A stretch of 64,000 bases of DNA, taken from contig NZ_AUNB01000002.1 of assembly GCF_000714545.1 (NCBI RefSeq), forward strand, positions 1 through 64,000, in the 5' to 3' direction. This DNA comes from Thioclava indica. Its GTDB lineage: Bacteria; Pseudomonadota; Alphaproteobacteria; Rhodobacterales; Rhodobacteraceae. This document shows, in pieces, positions 18,581 through 27,470 of the stretch (the stretch's first letter is position 1; the number at the start of each line of letters is the position of its first letter). A program made the position numbers and the translations under genes. Below the pieces are notes generated by a model. The model searched no databases and was not told where the DNA came from. It was given only the letters and a program-made list of their open reading frames with translations.

Positions 18581-19407
18581 TGCCAAAGCGCCTCGGCGTG
18601 GAAATCAATGTGATCGGGGATGAATGTTTGCACGAAGTAATAACTGTGATCATAGCCCTGCTGCATCCGGAATGTGCCGGGCTGACGACGCGTTGCCATC
18701 GCGCTTGCCAAGGCCTCGGGGCGTAGCAATTCAAGGAACTGATCGGACGTGCCCTGATCGACCAAAACTTCGCCATCAAAGCCGTTTTGCCACATCAAAT
18801 GCGAGGCGTCATGCTGCGCCCAGCCCGTCTCATCCTCACCCAAATAAGCGCCCAACTGCTTGCGCCCCCAATCCGAGTTCAGCGGGTTTGAAATCGGCGC
18901 AAAGGCCGAGACAGACCGGAACCGCCCCGGCAGTCCCATCGCCAAGGTCAGCGCGCCATGCCCGCCCATCGAATGCCCCGTGATTGACTGGCGCTCGCTA
19001 TCAATCGTGAAACTGGCGGTCACGGCGCGGGGAAGTTCTTCGGCGATGTAATCCCACATCTGGAAATGCTTGGCCCAAGGGTTTTGCGTCGCGTTGACGT
19101 AAAATCCCGCGCCCTTACCCAGATCGTAATCTTCGTGATCGGCGACGCCTTCACCGCGCGGGCTTGTGTCGGGGAAGACAAGCGCGATGCCATGTTCCGC
19201 CGCATAGGCCTGCGCGCCCGCTTTGCTCATCGCGTTCTCATGCGTGCAGGTCAGGCCAGACAGATACCACAGCACCGGAACGGGGCCGAACTCGGCCTCG
19301 GCGGGCAGGAACAGGCCAAAGGTCATTTCGCAATTGGTGACCTGCGAGTCATGCGCATAGACGCCCTGAACGCCTCCAAAACAGCGGTTTTCCGAGATCG
19401 TGCGCAT
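18577..19407 (-). CDS. fghA: S-formylglutathione hydrolase
   Basis: Cytoplasmic esterase that hydrolyses S-formylglutathione to formate and glutathione, the last step of glutathione-dependent formaldehyde detoxification. The 276-residue protein has the nucleophile motif GHSMGGHG, an oxyanion-hole region [11 protein letters not shown] and the catalytic histidine in GYDHSYYF. The partner dehydrogenase is not in the window, so the gene is detached from its usual neighbours. GGAGGG before the ATG overlaps the end of the upstream carrier gene. Confidence 0.94.
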   Translation of the reverse strand: MRTISENRCFGGVQGVYAHDSQVTNCEMTFGLFLPAEAEFGPVPVLWYLSGLTCTHENAMSKAGAQAYAAEHGIALVFPDTSPRGEGVADHEDYDLGKGAGFYVNATQNPWAKHFQMWDYIAEELPRAVTASFTIDSERQSITGHSMGGHGALTLAMGLPGRFRSVSAFAPISNPLNSDWGRKQLGAYLGEDETGWAQHDASHLMWQNGFDGEVLVDQGTSDQFLELLRPEALASAMATRRQPGTFRMQQGYDHSYYFVQTFIPDHIDFHAEALWQ

Positions 19408-19416
19408 CGCGCCCTC

Positions 19417-20334
19417 CTACATTTGCACCCAGTGAATAACCGCCGGAACGGTCAAAATTGAAACAGCGGTCGAGACGAGGATCGCCGCTGACACACGCTG
19501 CGGCGCGACCCCGAAATGTTGCGCCAGAATATAGACATTCCCCGCGACGGGAAGGGCTGCCGCCGCAATCATCACGCCCGCCGCATAGGGATCGACGTTG
19601 AAAATCATCAGCGACGTGATCGCGATGGCAAGCGGATGCAGGAACAGCTTGCCAAAGGACAGCCAGATCGCGGGCGCGGGCTTTTCGGCGGATTTTCCGG
19701 CCAGCGAGGCCCCGATGGCAAACAAGGCCCCCGGCGTGGCCGCCGCCCCCAACAGCGTGACAAATTCTTCAAGCGGGCCCGGCATCGGCAATTTCAGTGA
19801 AGCCCAGATCAGCCCCGCACCCATCGACACGATCATCGGGTTTTTCAACAAGCCCATGGCAATCGGTGCAACCGAAACCCGCCCGTGGCGCGCGGCGGTG
19901 ATGATGATCGTAATGATAGAGGAAAACACGATCAGATCGCACGAGAGCACCATCAGAACCGGCCCGACCGCCGCAGGGCCGAGCAGCACGACCAGCATCG
20001 GCACGCCCAGAAAACCGGTATTGCCGGTCATCGCTGTGTGGCTTTCCATCGCCGCCAGTGCGGTGGGTAATTTGCGCGCCTTGGCGACCGCGAAGGTGGT
20101 CAGCCAGACCGCGCCCGAGCCGCTAAGATAGGCCAGCACGAAGTTCAAATCGAACAGTTCCGCCAGCTTGAGATTGGCCGAAAACTTGAACAGCATCGCG
20201 GAAAGCGCAAAGTAAAAGACGAATTTCGTCAGCCACGCGGTGGCTTCGGCTGTGAAAAACCGGATTTGCCCGGCGAACCAGCCCAGCCCGATCAGGGCGA
20301 AAAATGGTAGCGTCTTGAGGAAGATATCCAGCAT
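19417..20334 (-). CDS. AEC (auxin efflux carrier) family transporter
   Basis: A roughly 305-residue membrane protein with about ten hydrophobic helices in two halves, as in the AEC/BASS fold. The N terminus LDIFLKTLPFFALIGLGWFAG and the interior GNTGFLGVPMLVVLLGP are characteristic. Bacterial members export or import small organic acids; the substrate is not known here. A TTG at 20340 could add two residues; the ATG at 20334 is preferred. The stop codon lies 9 bp before fghA, suggesting cotranscription. Confidence 0.85.
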   Translation of the reverse strand: MLDIFLKTLPFFALIGLGWFAGQIRFFTAEATAWLTKFVFYFALSAMLFKFSANLKLAELFDLNFVLAYLSGSGAVWLTTFAVAKARKLPTALAAMESHTAMTGNTGFLGVPMLVVLLGPAAVGPVLMVLSCDLIVFSSIITIIITAARHGRVSVAPIAMGLLKNPMIVSMGAGLIWASLKLPMPGPLEEFVTLLGAAATPGALFAIGASLAGKSAEKPAPAIWLSFGKLFLHPLAIAITSLMIFNVDPYAAGVMIAAAALPVAGNVYILAQHFGVAPQRVSAAILVSTAVSILTVPAVIHWVQM

Positions 20335-20400
20335 TACCAAGCGCTAGCATGCGCTTGCCGCAAGTGCCAGATGCGGAATGAAGGCGGCGCGATCAAGAAA

Positions 20401-20490
20401 GACGCCTCCGGCGGGAGTATTTACGGCTAGATGAAAGACAGGGCGTGCTCCCCATTCATCTAGCTAAAAATACTCCCCGCGGAGCGTCCG
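20401..20490. repeat. Long imperfect palindrome, probable interspersed Rhodobacterales repeat
   Basis: The 23-nt arms 20413-20435 and 20455-20477 are inverted copies differing at only three central positions; each arm contains AGTATTT and GCTAGATGAA. The flanks GACGCCTCCG and CGGAGCGTC extend the symmetry. It sits between an upstream gene's 5' end and mbfA's 3' end and may act as a terminator. A sequence with similar parts occurs at 29170-29242. Confidence 0.6.
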
Positions 20491-20516
20491 ACATCGCCAC
20501 AGGCGCAAAGCTTTGA

Positions 20517-21494
20517 TTAGCCCGCGCCGATCAATACACCCGCAGCGAAGACCAGCGCGCCACCCAGCACGACCTGGAAGGCTGCGCGCAGGAACGGGGT
20601 CTCCATAAAGCGGTTTTGAATCCAGGTGATCGCCCAGAGTTCAAGGAACACGACGATCATGGCGATGGTTGTTGCGGTCCAGAAATCGGGGATCAGGTAG
20701 GGTAGGGCGTGGCCTAAGCCGCCGAGCGTGGTCATCACCCCCGAGGCGATGCCGCGTTTGATGGGGGAGCCGCGCCCCGAGATCACGCCGTCATCATGGG
20801 CGGCCTCGGTGAAGCCCATCGAGATACCCGCACCGACCGAGGCGGCCAGACCCACAAGCAGCGTGGTGTGCGGGTCATGCGTTGCAAAAGCGGTGGCGAA
20901 GATCGGGGCCAGCGTGGACACCGAGCCATCCATCAACCCGGCCAGACCCGGTTGCACCCATGTCAGGATGAATTGGCGCTTGGCCTTGCGATCTTCTTCT
21001 TCCTTGGCGTCTTCGGGAAGATGGGTCGCGGTTAGTTCGGCGGCTTTTTTCTCATGGCCCTGTTCGGCGGCGGCGAGATCGCCCAGCAGCTTGCGCGTGG
21101 CGGCATCCGAGCTGCGTTGTGCCGCAAGGGTGTAGAAGTTTCCCGCATCGCGTTCCATCGCCTCGGCCTCGCCACGGATGGTGTCGAGCGAAAGGTTTTG
21201 CGTCAGCCAGATCGGTTTGCGCGCATAAAACCCCGCGACATGTTCGCGCCGGATGAGGGGGATTACGTCGCCAAAGCGTTGGCGGTGTTGTTCGATCAAG
21301 CGGCGGCGATGCTCGTCTTCTTCTTGCGCCATGCCGTCGAAAATCTGGGCGGATGCGGGATATTCTTTGCGCAGCATTTCGCCGTATTGGCGGTAGATGC
21401 GCGCGTCATCCTCTTCGGAGGAGATCGCGAGGGCGAGCACTTCTTGTTCGGACAAATCGGAGAAGCGGCGGCGGGAGGTGAAACCGGCGAACAT
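20517..21494 (-). CDS. mbfA: MbfA-type iron exporter: rubrerythrin domain fused to VIT1 membrane domain
   Basis: A 325-residue membrane protein that exports iron in related alphaproteobacteria. Residues about 15-165 form a ferritin-like domain whose Glu and His ligands are visible in SSEEDDARIYRQY, EEDEHRRRL, EAMERDAGNFY and AEQGHEKKA. Residues about 175-325 form a VIT1/CCC1 domain beginning TWVQPGLAGLMDGSVSTLAP, with about five helices. An ideal Irr-type palindrome lies 12 bp upstream, which fits the known repression of mbfA by Irr when iron is scarce. This control is inferred from other species. Confidence 0.92.
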   Translation of the reverse strand: MFAGFTSRRRFSDLSEQEVLALAISSEEDDARIYRQYGEMLRKEYPASAQIFDGMAQEEDEHRRRLIEQHRQRFGDVIPLIRREHVAGFYARKPIWLTQNLSLDTIRGEAEAMERDAGNFYTLAAQRSSDAATRKLLGDLAAAEQGHEKKAAELTATHLPEDAKEEEDRKAKRQFILTWVQPGLAGLMDGSVSTLAPIFATAFATHDPHTTLLVGLAASVGAGISMGFTEAAHDDGVISGRGSPIKRGIASGVMTTLGGLGHALPYLIPDFWTATTIAMIVVFLELWAITWIQNRFMETPFLRAAFQVVLGGALVFAAGVLIGAG

Positions 21495-21505
21495 GGGGCA
21501 TCCTT

Positions 21506-21524
21506 ATTTAGAACGTTTCTAAAT
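21506..21524. promoter_or_regulatory. Perfect Irr-box-like palindrome upstream of mbfA
   Basis: ATTTAGAA-CGT-TTCTAAAT is an exact 8-bp inverted repeat with a 3-bp spacer, matching the TTTAGAA-N3-TTCTAAA form of the iron control element bound by Irr. It ends 11 bp before the mbfA start codon, a position suited to repression. It also lies 46 bp from the trhO stop, so only mbfA should be controlled. Confidence 0.8.
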
Positions 21525-21570
21525 TACCGAGGGCGGTGGCGATTGCAATGCGGTATTTCGACCGGATCGG

Positions 21571-22476
21571 TCAAGATCGTCCGAGATGGGCCTCTCCGCG
21601 TTCTTCAGCAAGGCGCATTTGGTGTTCGCGTTCGCGGAAACGGGCGCGATCGGCATCTGTAAATTCGGCGATGCAGCGATGGCAGGAAACGCCTTTTTCA
21701 TAGTCAGTGTGCTGTTTGTCTTGGGCAGACACGGGGCGACGGCAGGCGTAGCAGCTTTCGTAATCGCCGACTTCCAGGCCGTGACGCAGGCTCACGCGGT
21801 TGTCGAACACAAAGCAATCGCCGTTCCAAAGCGAACCCTCTGCGGGCATGTCCTCTAGGTATTTCAGGATGCCGCCTTTGAGGTGGTAAACGTCTGAGAC
21901 CCCTTCGGAAATCAGGAAATTGGTTGCCTTTTCGCAGCGGATGCCGCCGGTGCAGAACATCGCGACGCGCTTGTTGTGAAAGCGGGGGGCGTTTTCGCGC
22001 CACCAATCGGGAAATTCGCGGAAAGATTTGGTTTGCGGGTCGATTGCGCCCTCGAATGTGCCGATCTCGACCTCGTAATCGTTGCGGGTGTCGATCACCA
22101 CCGTGTCGGGCGACGCGATGAGTTCGTTCCATTGCGCGGGGTCGACATAATGGCCGACGCGGGCGCGCGGATCGACATCGGCGATGCCCATCGTCACGAT
22201 CTCACGCTTGAGCCGCACTTTCATTTTGCCAAAGGGCATCTTTGGCGCGCCGCTTTCTTTCCACTCAAGATCGGAGCAACCGGGCAGGGCGCGGATATGG
22301 GAGAGCATCGCGTCAATCCCTGCACGCGAACCCGCGATGGTGCCATTGATCCCCTCATGGGCCAGCAAAAGCGAGCCTTTGACGCCCTGCGCGCGTGCCA
22401 GATCGGCCAGCGGAGCCTGAAGCGCGGCGGGGTCGGGGAACTTGGTGAAATGATAAAGCGCTGCAACAGTAATCAT
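21571..22476 (-). CDS. trhO: tRNA uridine-34 hydroxylase, rhodanese-type
   Basis: A 301-residue YceA-family protein that hydroxylates U34 of certain tRNAs to 5-hydroxyuridine. It has an N-terminal acylphosphatase-like domain (VAALYHFTKFPDPAAL), a rhodanese domain with VVIDTRNDYEVEIGTFEGA and active-site loop FCTGGIRCEKA, and a C-terminal Cys-rich part (CYACRRP, CHRC). The open frame reaches 22671, but the conserved protein starts with MITVAALYH at 22476. Divergent from pncA. Confidence 0.93.
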   Translation of the reverse strand: MITVAALYHFTKFPDPAALQAPLADLARAQGVKGSLLLAHEGINGTIAGSRAGIDAMLSHIRALPGCSDLEWKESGAPKMPFGKMKVRLKREIVTMGIADVDPRARVGHYVDPAQWNELIASPDTVVIDTRNDYEVEIGTFEGAIDPQTKSFREFPDWWRENAPRFHNKRVAMFCTGGIRCEKATNFLISEGVSDVYHLKGGILKYLEDMPAEGSLWNGDCFVFDNRVSLRHGLEVGDYESCYACRRPVSAQDKQHTDYEKGVSCHRCIAEFTDADRARFREREHQMRLAEERGEAHLGRS

Positions 22477-22573
22477 GCACAGGGGCTTAGCGCCGCGAGG
22501 GGTATTCTGGCAAGGGCTGGATTGACCGCGCGGGCCTGCCGCCCTACCCATTGAGAAACCTTGGGAGAAACGC

Positions 22574-23173
22574 ATGACCAAAGCCTTGATCGTGATTGAT
22601 GTGCAAAACGACTTTTGCCCCGGTGGCAAACTGGCGGTGGAAGGCGGCGATGAGATCATCGCGCGGATCAATGCGTTGATGCCTGAATTCGAGGTGGTGG
22701 TGCTGACGCAGGACTGGCATCCGGCGGGGCATTCGTCTTTTGCCTCAAGCCATGAGGGGGCGGCGGCGTTTACCCAGATTCATATGGAGTATGGGTTGCA
22801 GACGCTGTGGCCCGATCATTGCGTGCAAGGCAGCAAGGGTGCAGAATTCCACGCGGATTTGGCGGTTGATCGCGCGCAAATGGTGATCCGCAAAGGGTTC
22901 CGCGCGGGCATCGACAGCTATTCAGCGTTCTTTGAGAATGACCACAAGACCACCACGGGGTTGGCAGGGTATCTGCGCGACCGGGGCGTCGAGGATGTGA
23001 CCTTTGTCGGCCTTGCGACCGATTTCTGTGTGGCGTGGTCGGCGCTGGATGCGGCGAAACTGGGGTTCAAGGCAACGGTGCTGGAAGGCGCGTGCCGGGC
23101 GATTGATTTGGACGGATCACTGGCCAATGCGCGCGATGCGATGCGCGCGGCTGGCGTGACATTGGAGCAATAA
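22574..23173 (+). CDS. pncA: Nicotinamidase
   Basis: Hydrolyses nicotinamide to nicotinate for NAD salvage. The 199-residue isochorismatase-fold protein has the catalytic Asp in [13 protein letters not shown], a metal-binding region in [12 protein letters not shown], Lys in IRKGF and the nucleophilic Cys in [18 protein letters not shown] lies 7 bp before the ATG. Its stop is 2 bp from pncB, which catalyses the next step. Confidence 0.96.
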   Translation: MTKALIVIDVQNDFCPGGKLAVEGGDEIIARINALMPEFEVVVLTQDWHPAGHSSFASSHEGAAAFTQIHMEYGLQTLWPDHCVQGSKGAEFHADLAVDRAQMVIRKGFRAGIDSYSAFFENDHKTTTGLAGYLRDRGVEDVTFVGLATDFCVAWSALDAAKLGFKATVLEGACRAIDLDGSLANARDAMRAAGVTLEQ

Positions 23174-23175
23174 GC

Positions 23176-24483
23176 ATGGTCGATATCGCCACCCGCGTTT
23201 ATAATCACAAATGGAAAATCGACCCGATCGTGCGCTCGCTGATCGATACGGATTTCTACAAGCTGTTGATGTGTCAGTCGATTTTCCGAAATCATCCCGA
23301 TACGCAGGTCACGTTCTCGCTGATCAACCGCACGAAGTCGGTGCGTCTTGCCGAGCTGGTCGATGAGGGTGAGCTGCGCGAGCAGTTGGATTATGTGCGC
23401 TCGCTGACGCTGGCACGGGGCGAAAGCACATGGCTGCGCGGGAACACGTTTTACGGCAAGCGGCAGATGTTTCGGCCCGATTTCATGGAGTGGTTCGAGA
23501 ACTTTCAACTGCCGCCCTACCATCTGGAAAAGCGCGACGGCCAGTATGAGCTGACCTTTGAGGGCAAATGGCACGAGGTCATGCTGTGGGAAATTCCCGC
23601 GCTGGCGATCCTGATGGAGCTGCGCGGGCGCGCCGTGCTGGACCGGATGGGGCGGTTTGAATTGCAGGTGCTTTACGCACGCGCGATGACGAAGGTTTGG
23701 GAAAAGATCGAGGCGTTGCGCGAGTTGCCCGGTCTCAAGATTGCGGATTTTGGCACGCGCAGGCGGCACTCGTTTCTGTGGCAGGATTGGTGCGTGCGCG
23801 CGATGCTGGAGGGCTTGGGCGATAGCGGCAAGGGGGGCGCGTTTACCGGCACGTCTAACTGCCTGATCGCGATGCGGCGCGATATTGAGGCGGTGGGCAC
23901 CAACGCGCATGAGTTGCCGATGATCTACGCCGCACTGGCCGAGGATGACGCCGAGTTGGCGCTGTCGCCTTACAAGGTGCTGGCCGATTGGCATGAGGAA
24001 CACGAGGGCAATCTGCGCATCATTTTGCCCGATACCTATGGCACTCAGGGGTTCCTTGATCACGCGCCGGATTGGTTGGCCGGATGGACGGGGATTCGGA
24101 TTGATTCGGGCGATCCGGCGACGGCGGCCGAGGTGGCGATTGAGTGGTGGAAGGCGCGCGGCGAAGATCCACGCGACAAGTTGGTGATTTTCTCGGACGG
24201 GTTGAACGTCGACAAGATCCGCGAATTGCACGCGCAGTTCTCGGGTCGCGTGAAGGTCAGCTTTGGGTGGGGCACGTTGCTGACCAATGATTTCCGCGGG
24301 CTGGTGCCGGGTGATGAATTGGCGCCGTTTAGTCTTGTATGCAAGGCAGTTTCGGCCAATGGGCGCCCGACGGTCAAGCTGTCGGACAATCCCGAAAAGG
24401 CGATGGGCCCGCCCGATGAGATCGCACGCTACAAGCGTGTGTTCGGGGTCGGCGCGCAAGAGGCGATAGGTGTGATCGTTTAG
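23176..24483 (+). CDS. pncB: Nicotinate phosphoribosyltransferase
   Basis: Joins nicotinate to PRPP, giving nicotinate mononucleotide. The 435-residue protein shows family blocks [43 protein letters not shown] and [11 protein letters not shown]. It uses the product of the adjacent pncA. Its end overlaps the convergent phosphate transporter gene by 4 bp. The ribosome binding sequence GGAG lies within the end of pncA, which points to translational coupling. Confidence 0.96.
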   Translation: MVDIATRVYNHKWKIDPIVRSLIDTDFYKLLMCQSIFRNHPDTQVTFSLINRTKSVRLAELVDEGELREQLDYVRSLTLARGESTWLRGNTFYGKRQMFRPDFMEWFENFQLPPYHLEKRDGQYELTFEGKWHEVMLWEIPALAILMELRGRAVLDRMGRFELQVLYARAMTKVWEKIEALRELPGLKIADFGTRRRHSFLWQDWCVRAMLEGLGDSGKGGAFTGTSNCLIAMRRDIEAVGTNAHELPMIYAALAEDDAELALSPYKVLADWHEEHEGNLRIILPDTYGTQGFLDHAPDWLAGWTGIRIDSGDPATAAEVAIEWWKARGEDPRDKLVIFSDGLNVDKIRELHAQFSGRVKVSFGWGTLLTNDFRGLVPGDELAPFSLVCKAVSANGRPTVKLSDNPEKAMGPPDEIARYKRVFGVGAQEAIGVIV

Positions 24484-25964
24484 GCGGTCAGCCAGTCCAG
24501 CACGACATAGATCAGGGCCGAAAGCCCGGCGCTCACTGGCACGGTGATGATCCATGCGGCGGCCACTGTCAGCATATGCGAGCGGCGCACCAGAAGGCGG
24601 CGTTTGCGTTCCTCAACCGGCACCGGCTTACCCTTGCGGATGCCAAGCTCGCGGGCGCGTTTTTCGGAATGCCATTCGCGATAAAAGCCCACGCCAAAGA
24701 TGCCGCCGACCGCGATATGGGTCGAACTGACGGGAAGGCCCAGCCATGAGGCGACGATCACCGTGATCGCGGCGGACAGGGCGACGCAATAGGCGCGCAT
24801 CGGGTTGAGCTTGGTGATTTCATTGCCCACCAGCCGGATCAGTTTCGGCCCGAAAAGCAACAGCCCGAACGAAATCCCCAACGCGCCTACGGCCATCACC
24901 CAGAACGGGATGCCGACCTGCGAGGCGACATCGCCTTGCTCAATGGTGTGCACGATGGCGGCGAGCGGACCGACCGCATTGGCGACATCATTGGCACCAT
25001 GCGCAAAGCTCAGCAGCGCCGCCGAGACGATGAGCGGCAGTGAAAACAGCGATTTCAGGGATTTCTTGCGATTCTCCATGCCTTCGGATTGGCGGCGGAT
25101 CAGCGGGATCGTGACGAGCCAACAGGCGATACCTGCTGCGATGCCGATCAGCACCGCTTGCAGCAGGCTGATATCGAACAGATGTTTCAGCCCCTTGAGC
25201 CCAAGATAGGCAGCGAATGCGCCTGCCATGATCCCGATCAGGATCGGCACCCATTTGCGCGCCGCGGCGATCTTGTCATCGACATAGACGACCTTAGTTT
25301 TGATGATCGCGAGGAAAAGCGCTGCGATGATCCCGCCCATCACCGGAGAGATCACCCAACTCGCCGCGATCATGCCCATCGTGCCCCAGTCAACCGCGCC
25401 AAAGCCTGCCGCCACGATGCCGGCGCCAACAACGCCGCCAACGATGGAATGGGTGGTTGAAACGGGCGCACCCAGCCATGTCGCAAGGTTGAGCCACAGC
25501 GCCGCAGCCAAAAGTGCGGCCATCATGGCCCAGACGAAATGCGCGGAATCCGGCAGCGCGTTTGGCGCGATGATGCCCTTGGCGACGGTGTTAACGACAT
25601 CGCCGCCTGCGACCAGCGCGCCGAGGCTTTCAAATACCGCCGCCAGTACAAGCGCCAGCCCCAGCGTCATCGCCTTGGAACCCACAGCAGGCCCCATATT
25701 GTTGGCCACGTCATTGGCCCCGATATTGAGCGCCATATAGGCCCCGATCACCGCTGCTGCGACGACCACAAGATGCCCCGGTTGCCCGCCCATCAGCAGC
25801 GCCGCTGCCAGCCCTGCGAGCACGATAAAGGCCAGCGCCACGCCCGGTGCGATCAAGCCGCGCGAAACGGTATGCGCGCCTGCCTCAAGCCGACCGATCC
25901 GTTTGAGATCCTTATCCAGCGTTTTCCACTGATTGACGGGCGGCTTGTTGTCTTCGTCGCTCAC
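24480..25964 (-). CDS. PiT-family inorganic phosphate transporter
   Basis: A 494-residue inner-membrane carrier with duplicated PiT motifs: [20 protein letters not shown] in the first half and [16 protein letters not shown] in the second. Both keep the GANDVAN core. About ten to twelve helices are predicted, with cytoplasmic loops around the middle. It imports phosphate, probably as a metal-phosphate or proton symport at low affinity. Start is GTG at 25964, with AGGT 10 bp upstream. A weak Pho-box-like sequence lies directly upstream. Confidence 0.93.
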   Translation of the reverse strand: MSDEDNKPPVNQWKTLDKDLKRIGRLEAGAHTVSRGLIAPGVALAFIVLAGLAAALLMGGQPGHLVVVAAAVIGAYMALNIGANDVANNMGPAVGSKAMTLGLALVLAAVFESLGALVAGGDVVNTVAKGIIAPNALPDSAHFVWAMMAALLAAALWLNLATWLGAPVSTTHSIVGGVVGAGIVAAGFGAVDWGTMGMIAASWVISPVMGGIIAALFLAIIKTKVVYVDDKIAAARKWVPILIGIMAGAFAAYLGLKGLKHLFDISLLQAVLIGIAAGIACWLVTIPLIRRQSEGMENRKKSLKSLFSLPLIVSAALLSFAHGANDVANAVGPLAAIVHTIEQGDVASQVGIPFWVMAVGALGISFGLLLFGPKLIRLVGNEITKLNPMRAYCVALSAAITVIVASWLGLPVSSTHIAVGGIFGVGFYREWHSEKRARELGIRKGKPVPVEERKRRLLVRRSHMLTVAAAWIITVPVSAGLSALIYVVLDWLTA

Positions 25965-25974
25965 GGTCAGATAC

Positions 25975-25992
25975 CTGTCATGCTGGGGTCAT
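25975..25992 (+). promoter_or_regulatory. Weak Pho-box-like direct repeat upstream of the PiT gene
   Basis: CTGTCAT-GCTG-GGGTCAT resembles the two 7-bp half-sites of a PhoB box (second half 5 of 7). It lies 11 bp from the PiT start codon but on the opposite strand, and it overlaps a GCTGG/CCAGC hairpin, so it may have no meaning. Confidence 0.25.
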
Positions 25993-26046
25993 ATCCAGCG
26001 CCGGACCTATCGGTTTCGACCGATTCAGACAAGGGAAAGCCCGCGT

Positions 26047-26511
26047 TTAGCGGATCAGCCCGTGCAGAATGTCCTTCAAGCCGTCCTCACTGACACGTTT
26101 GGCGGCCTGATTGGGCGAAAACCACCGCCGTTTGCGCTGGTGATCTTCGGGGTAGCTCTTGGACATTTTCTCGATTTTAAGGTGGTAGACCAAGACATCG
26201 GTGGGCACGGCCAGACCGCCTTCAAGACGTTTGTCATAGTGAAAGCTGCCCAGCGGATCAGACGAAATGCGCCCCTTCACGCCAGCCTCTTCCCAAGCCT
26301 CTTGCCGTGCCGCGCCCGACAGCGAGCGACCCCGCATCGGCCAGCCCTTGGGAACCACCCACCGCCCGGAATCGCGCGAGGTGATCAGCAGCACCTGCAC
26401 CTTGCCATCGCGCAAACGTGTGCAAAGCGCCGCCACCTGCAACGAGGCGGGGCGGCGTCCCAACAGGTCTTTGGCCACGCGTTTGGCCAGTTTCAGCGTT
26501 TGGGCTGCCAC
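26047..26511 (-). CDS. NUDIX hydrolase
   Basis: A 154-residue NUDIX protein. The box reads GWPMRGRSLSGAARQEAWEEAGV: the last part keeps the metal-binding EAWEEAG, while the usual leading Glu is Arg and the usual Arg-Glu is Gln-Glu, a pattern seen in the alphaproteobacterial PKGWP group related to diphosphoinositol-polyphosphate hydrolases. The substrate is unknown. Its start overlaps the kinase-like gene by 19 bp; it is the last gene of a four-gene overlapping set. Confidence 0.85.
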   Translation of the reverse strand: MAAQTLKLAKRVAKDLLGRRPASLQVAALCTRLRDGKVQVLLITSRDSGRWVVPKGWPMRGRSLSGAARQEAWEEAGVKGRISSDPLGSFHYDKRLEGGLAVPTDVLVYHLKIEKMSKSYPEDHQRKRRWFSPNQAAKRVSEDGLKDILHGLIR

Positions 26512-27470
26512 GGAGGGGGTCCATCAAGCATATGTTGTGCGAAATCGCATGCACGCTCTATATAGGCGATTTGTCGGGGGTCGTCACCTGCTGCGCGGCT
26601 CACGATCCAGCCACATGACGCAAAACCGCGCAATGCCACAAAAAGCGGCAGCAAGTTGGCCTGATCTTCGGAAAGCGCGCGCTGGGCGCGGTATCCTGAC
26701 AGTAGTCCCGCTGCTTGTGCGCCCCAAAGCGGGTCACGCCAGCCTTGCACAAGCGCGGTTGCCAAATCGTAAAGCCGATAGCCCGGCCCGCAATCGTCGA
26801 AATCAATCAGCGCCAGCCCTAACGGTGTGGCCAGCACGTTTTCGCGCAGGATATCGGCATGGATCGGGCCGAAATCTTGCGCTGCGGTGATTTGGGTTTG
26901 CGCGAATTGGCGCGCGTCTTGCAGTAGCGCGGCCTGCGCAGCGGTCAGCGCGGGATGCTCCCAAAACCGACCCCATTGCGGTTGCTCGCCAAGCAGGCCG
27001 TCAGCATCCCAAGCGTGGCGGGTGAAATTCGTCGGTGGCGCTGCGTCGCTCGCGTTGTGGAGCTGGGCGATCAGCGCGCCCAAGGCTTCGGCTTGGGCGT
27101 TAACCTGTGCCGCATCCGGCCCAAGCGGTTGATCGCCCGCGCCAATCGGCACCCCGTCGAGCCATTCCACACAGGATGCCACGCGATCGCCCGCGCCCCC
27201 CGTCAAACGCCCGTTGACGGCGCGCACCGGGCGCGGCACGGCCAACCCTTGCGCACTAAGCGCCTCGCACCAGCGCAGCTCGGTTTCGATGCCTGCACGG
27301 CCCTGATAGCCGGGGCGATGCAGGCGCAGCGCGACGTGGCGGCCATCTTTTAGGTGCGCCTCAAAGACGATATTTTCACGGATATTCACAAGGCGCGGCG
27401 GGGAGGCGGTTTGCCCCCAAGCAAACAGCGCGGTTTGCGCCATCGCCATCGCTTTGCGTTCAGGCATCAT
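26493..27470 (-). CDS. APH-fold small-molecule kinase
   Basis: A 325-residue aminoglycoside-phosphotransferase-fold protein. The catalytic loop is IHADILRENVL (HxDxxxxN) and the metal-binding motif is LIDFDDCG, both intact. Members phosphorylate homoserine, choline, ethanolamine or hydroxylysine. It directly follows the class III PLP gene with a four-base ATGA overlap. That suggests it phosphorylates an amino alcohol whose phosphate the PLP enzyme then eliminates. This is inference; antibiotic resistance is unlikely from context. Confidence 0.8.
   Translation of the reverse strand: MMPERKAMAMAQTALFAWGQTASPPRLVNIRENIVFEAHLKDGRHVALRLHRPGYQGRAGIETELRWCEALSAQGLAVPRPVRAVNGRLTGGAGDRVASCVEWLDGVPIGAGDQPLGPDAAQVNAQAEALGALIAQLHNASDAAPPTNFTRHAWDADGLLGEQPQWGRFWEHPALTAAQAALLQDARQFAQTQITAAQDFGPIHADILRENVLATPLGLALIDFDDCGPGYRLYDLATALVQGWRDPLWGAQAAGLLSGYRAQRALSEDQANLLPLFVALRGFASCGWIVSRAAGDDPRQIAYIERACDFAQHMLDGPPPWQPKR

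Noticed and set aside
22918-24555. Minus-strand open frame of 545 codons
   Set aside because: It lies antisense to pncA and pncB, which have full family motifs. Long antisense frames are common in GC-rich genes, and the protein is His/Arg/Pro-rich without a family signature.
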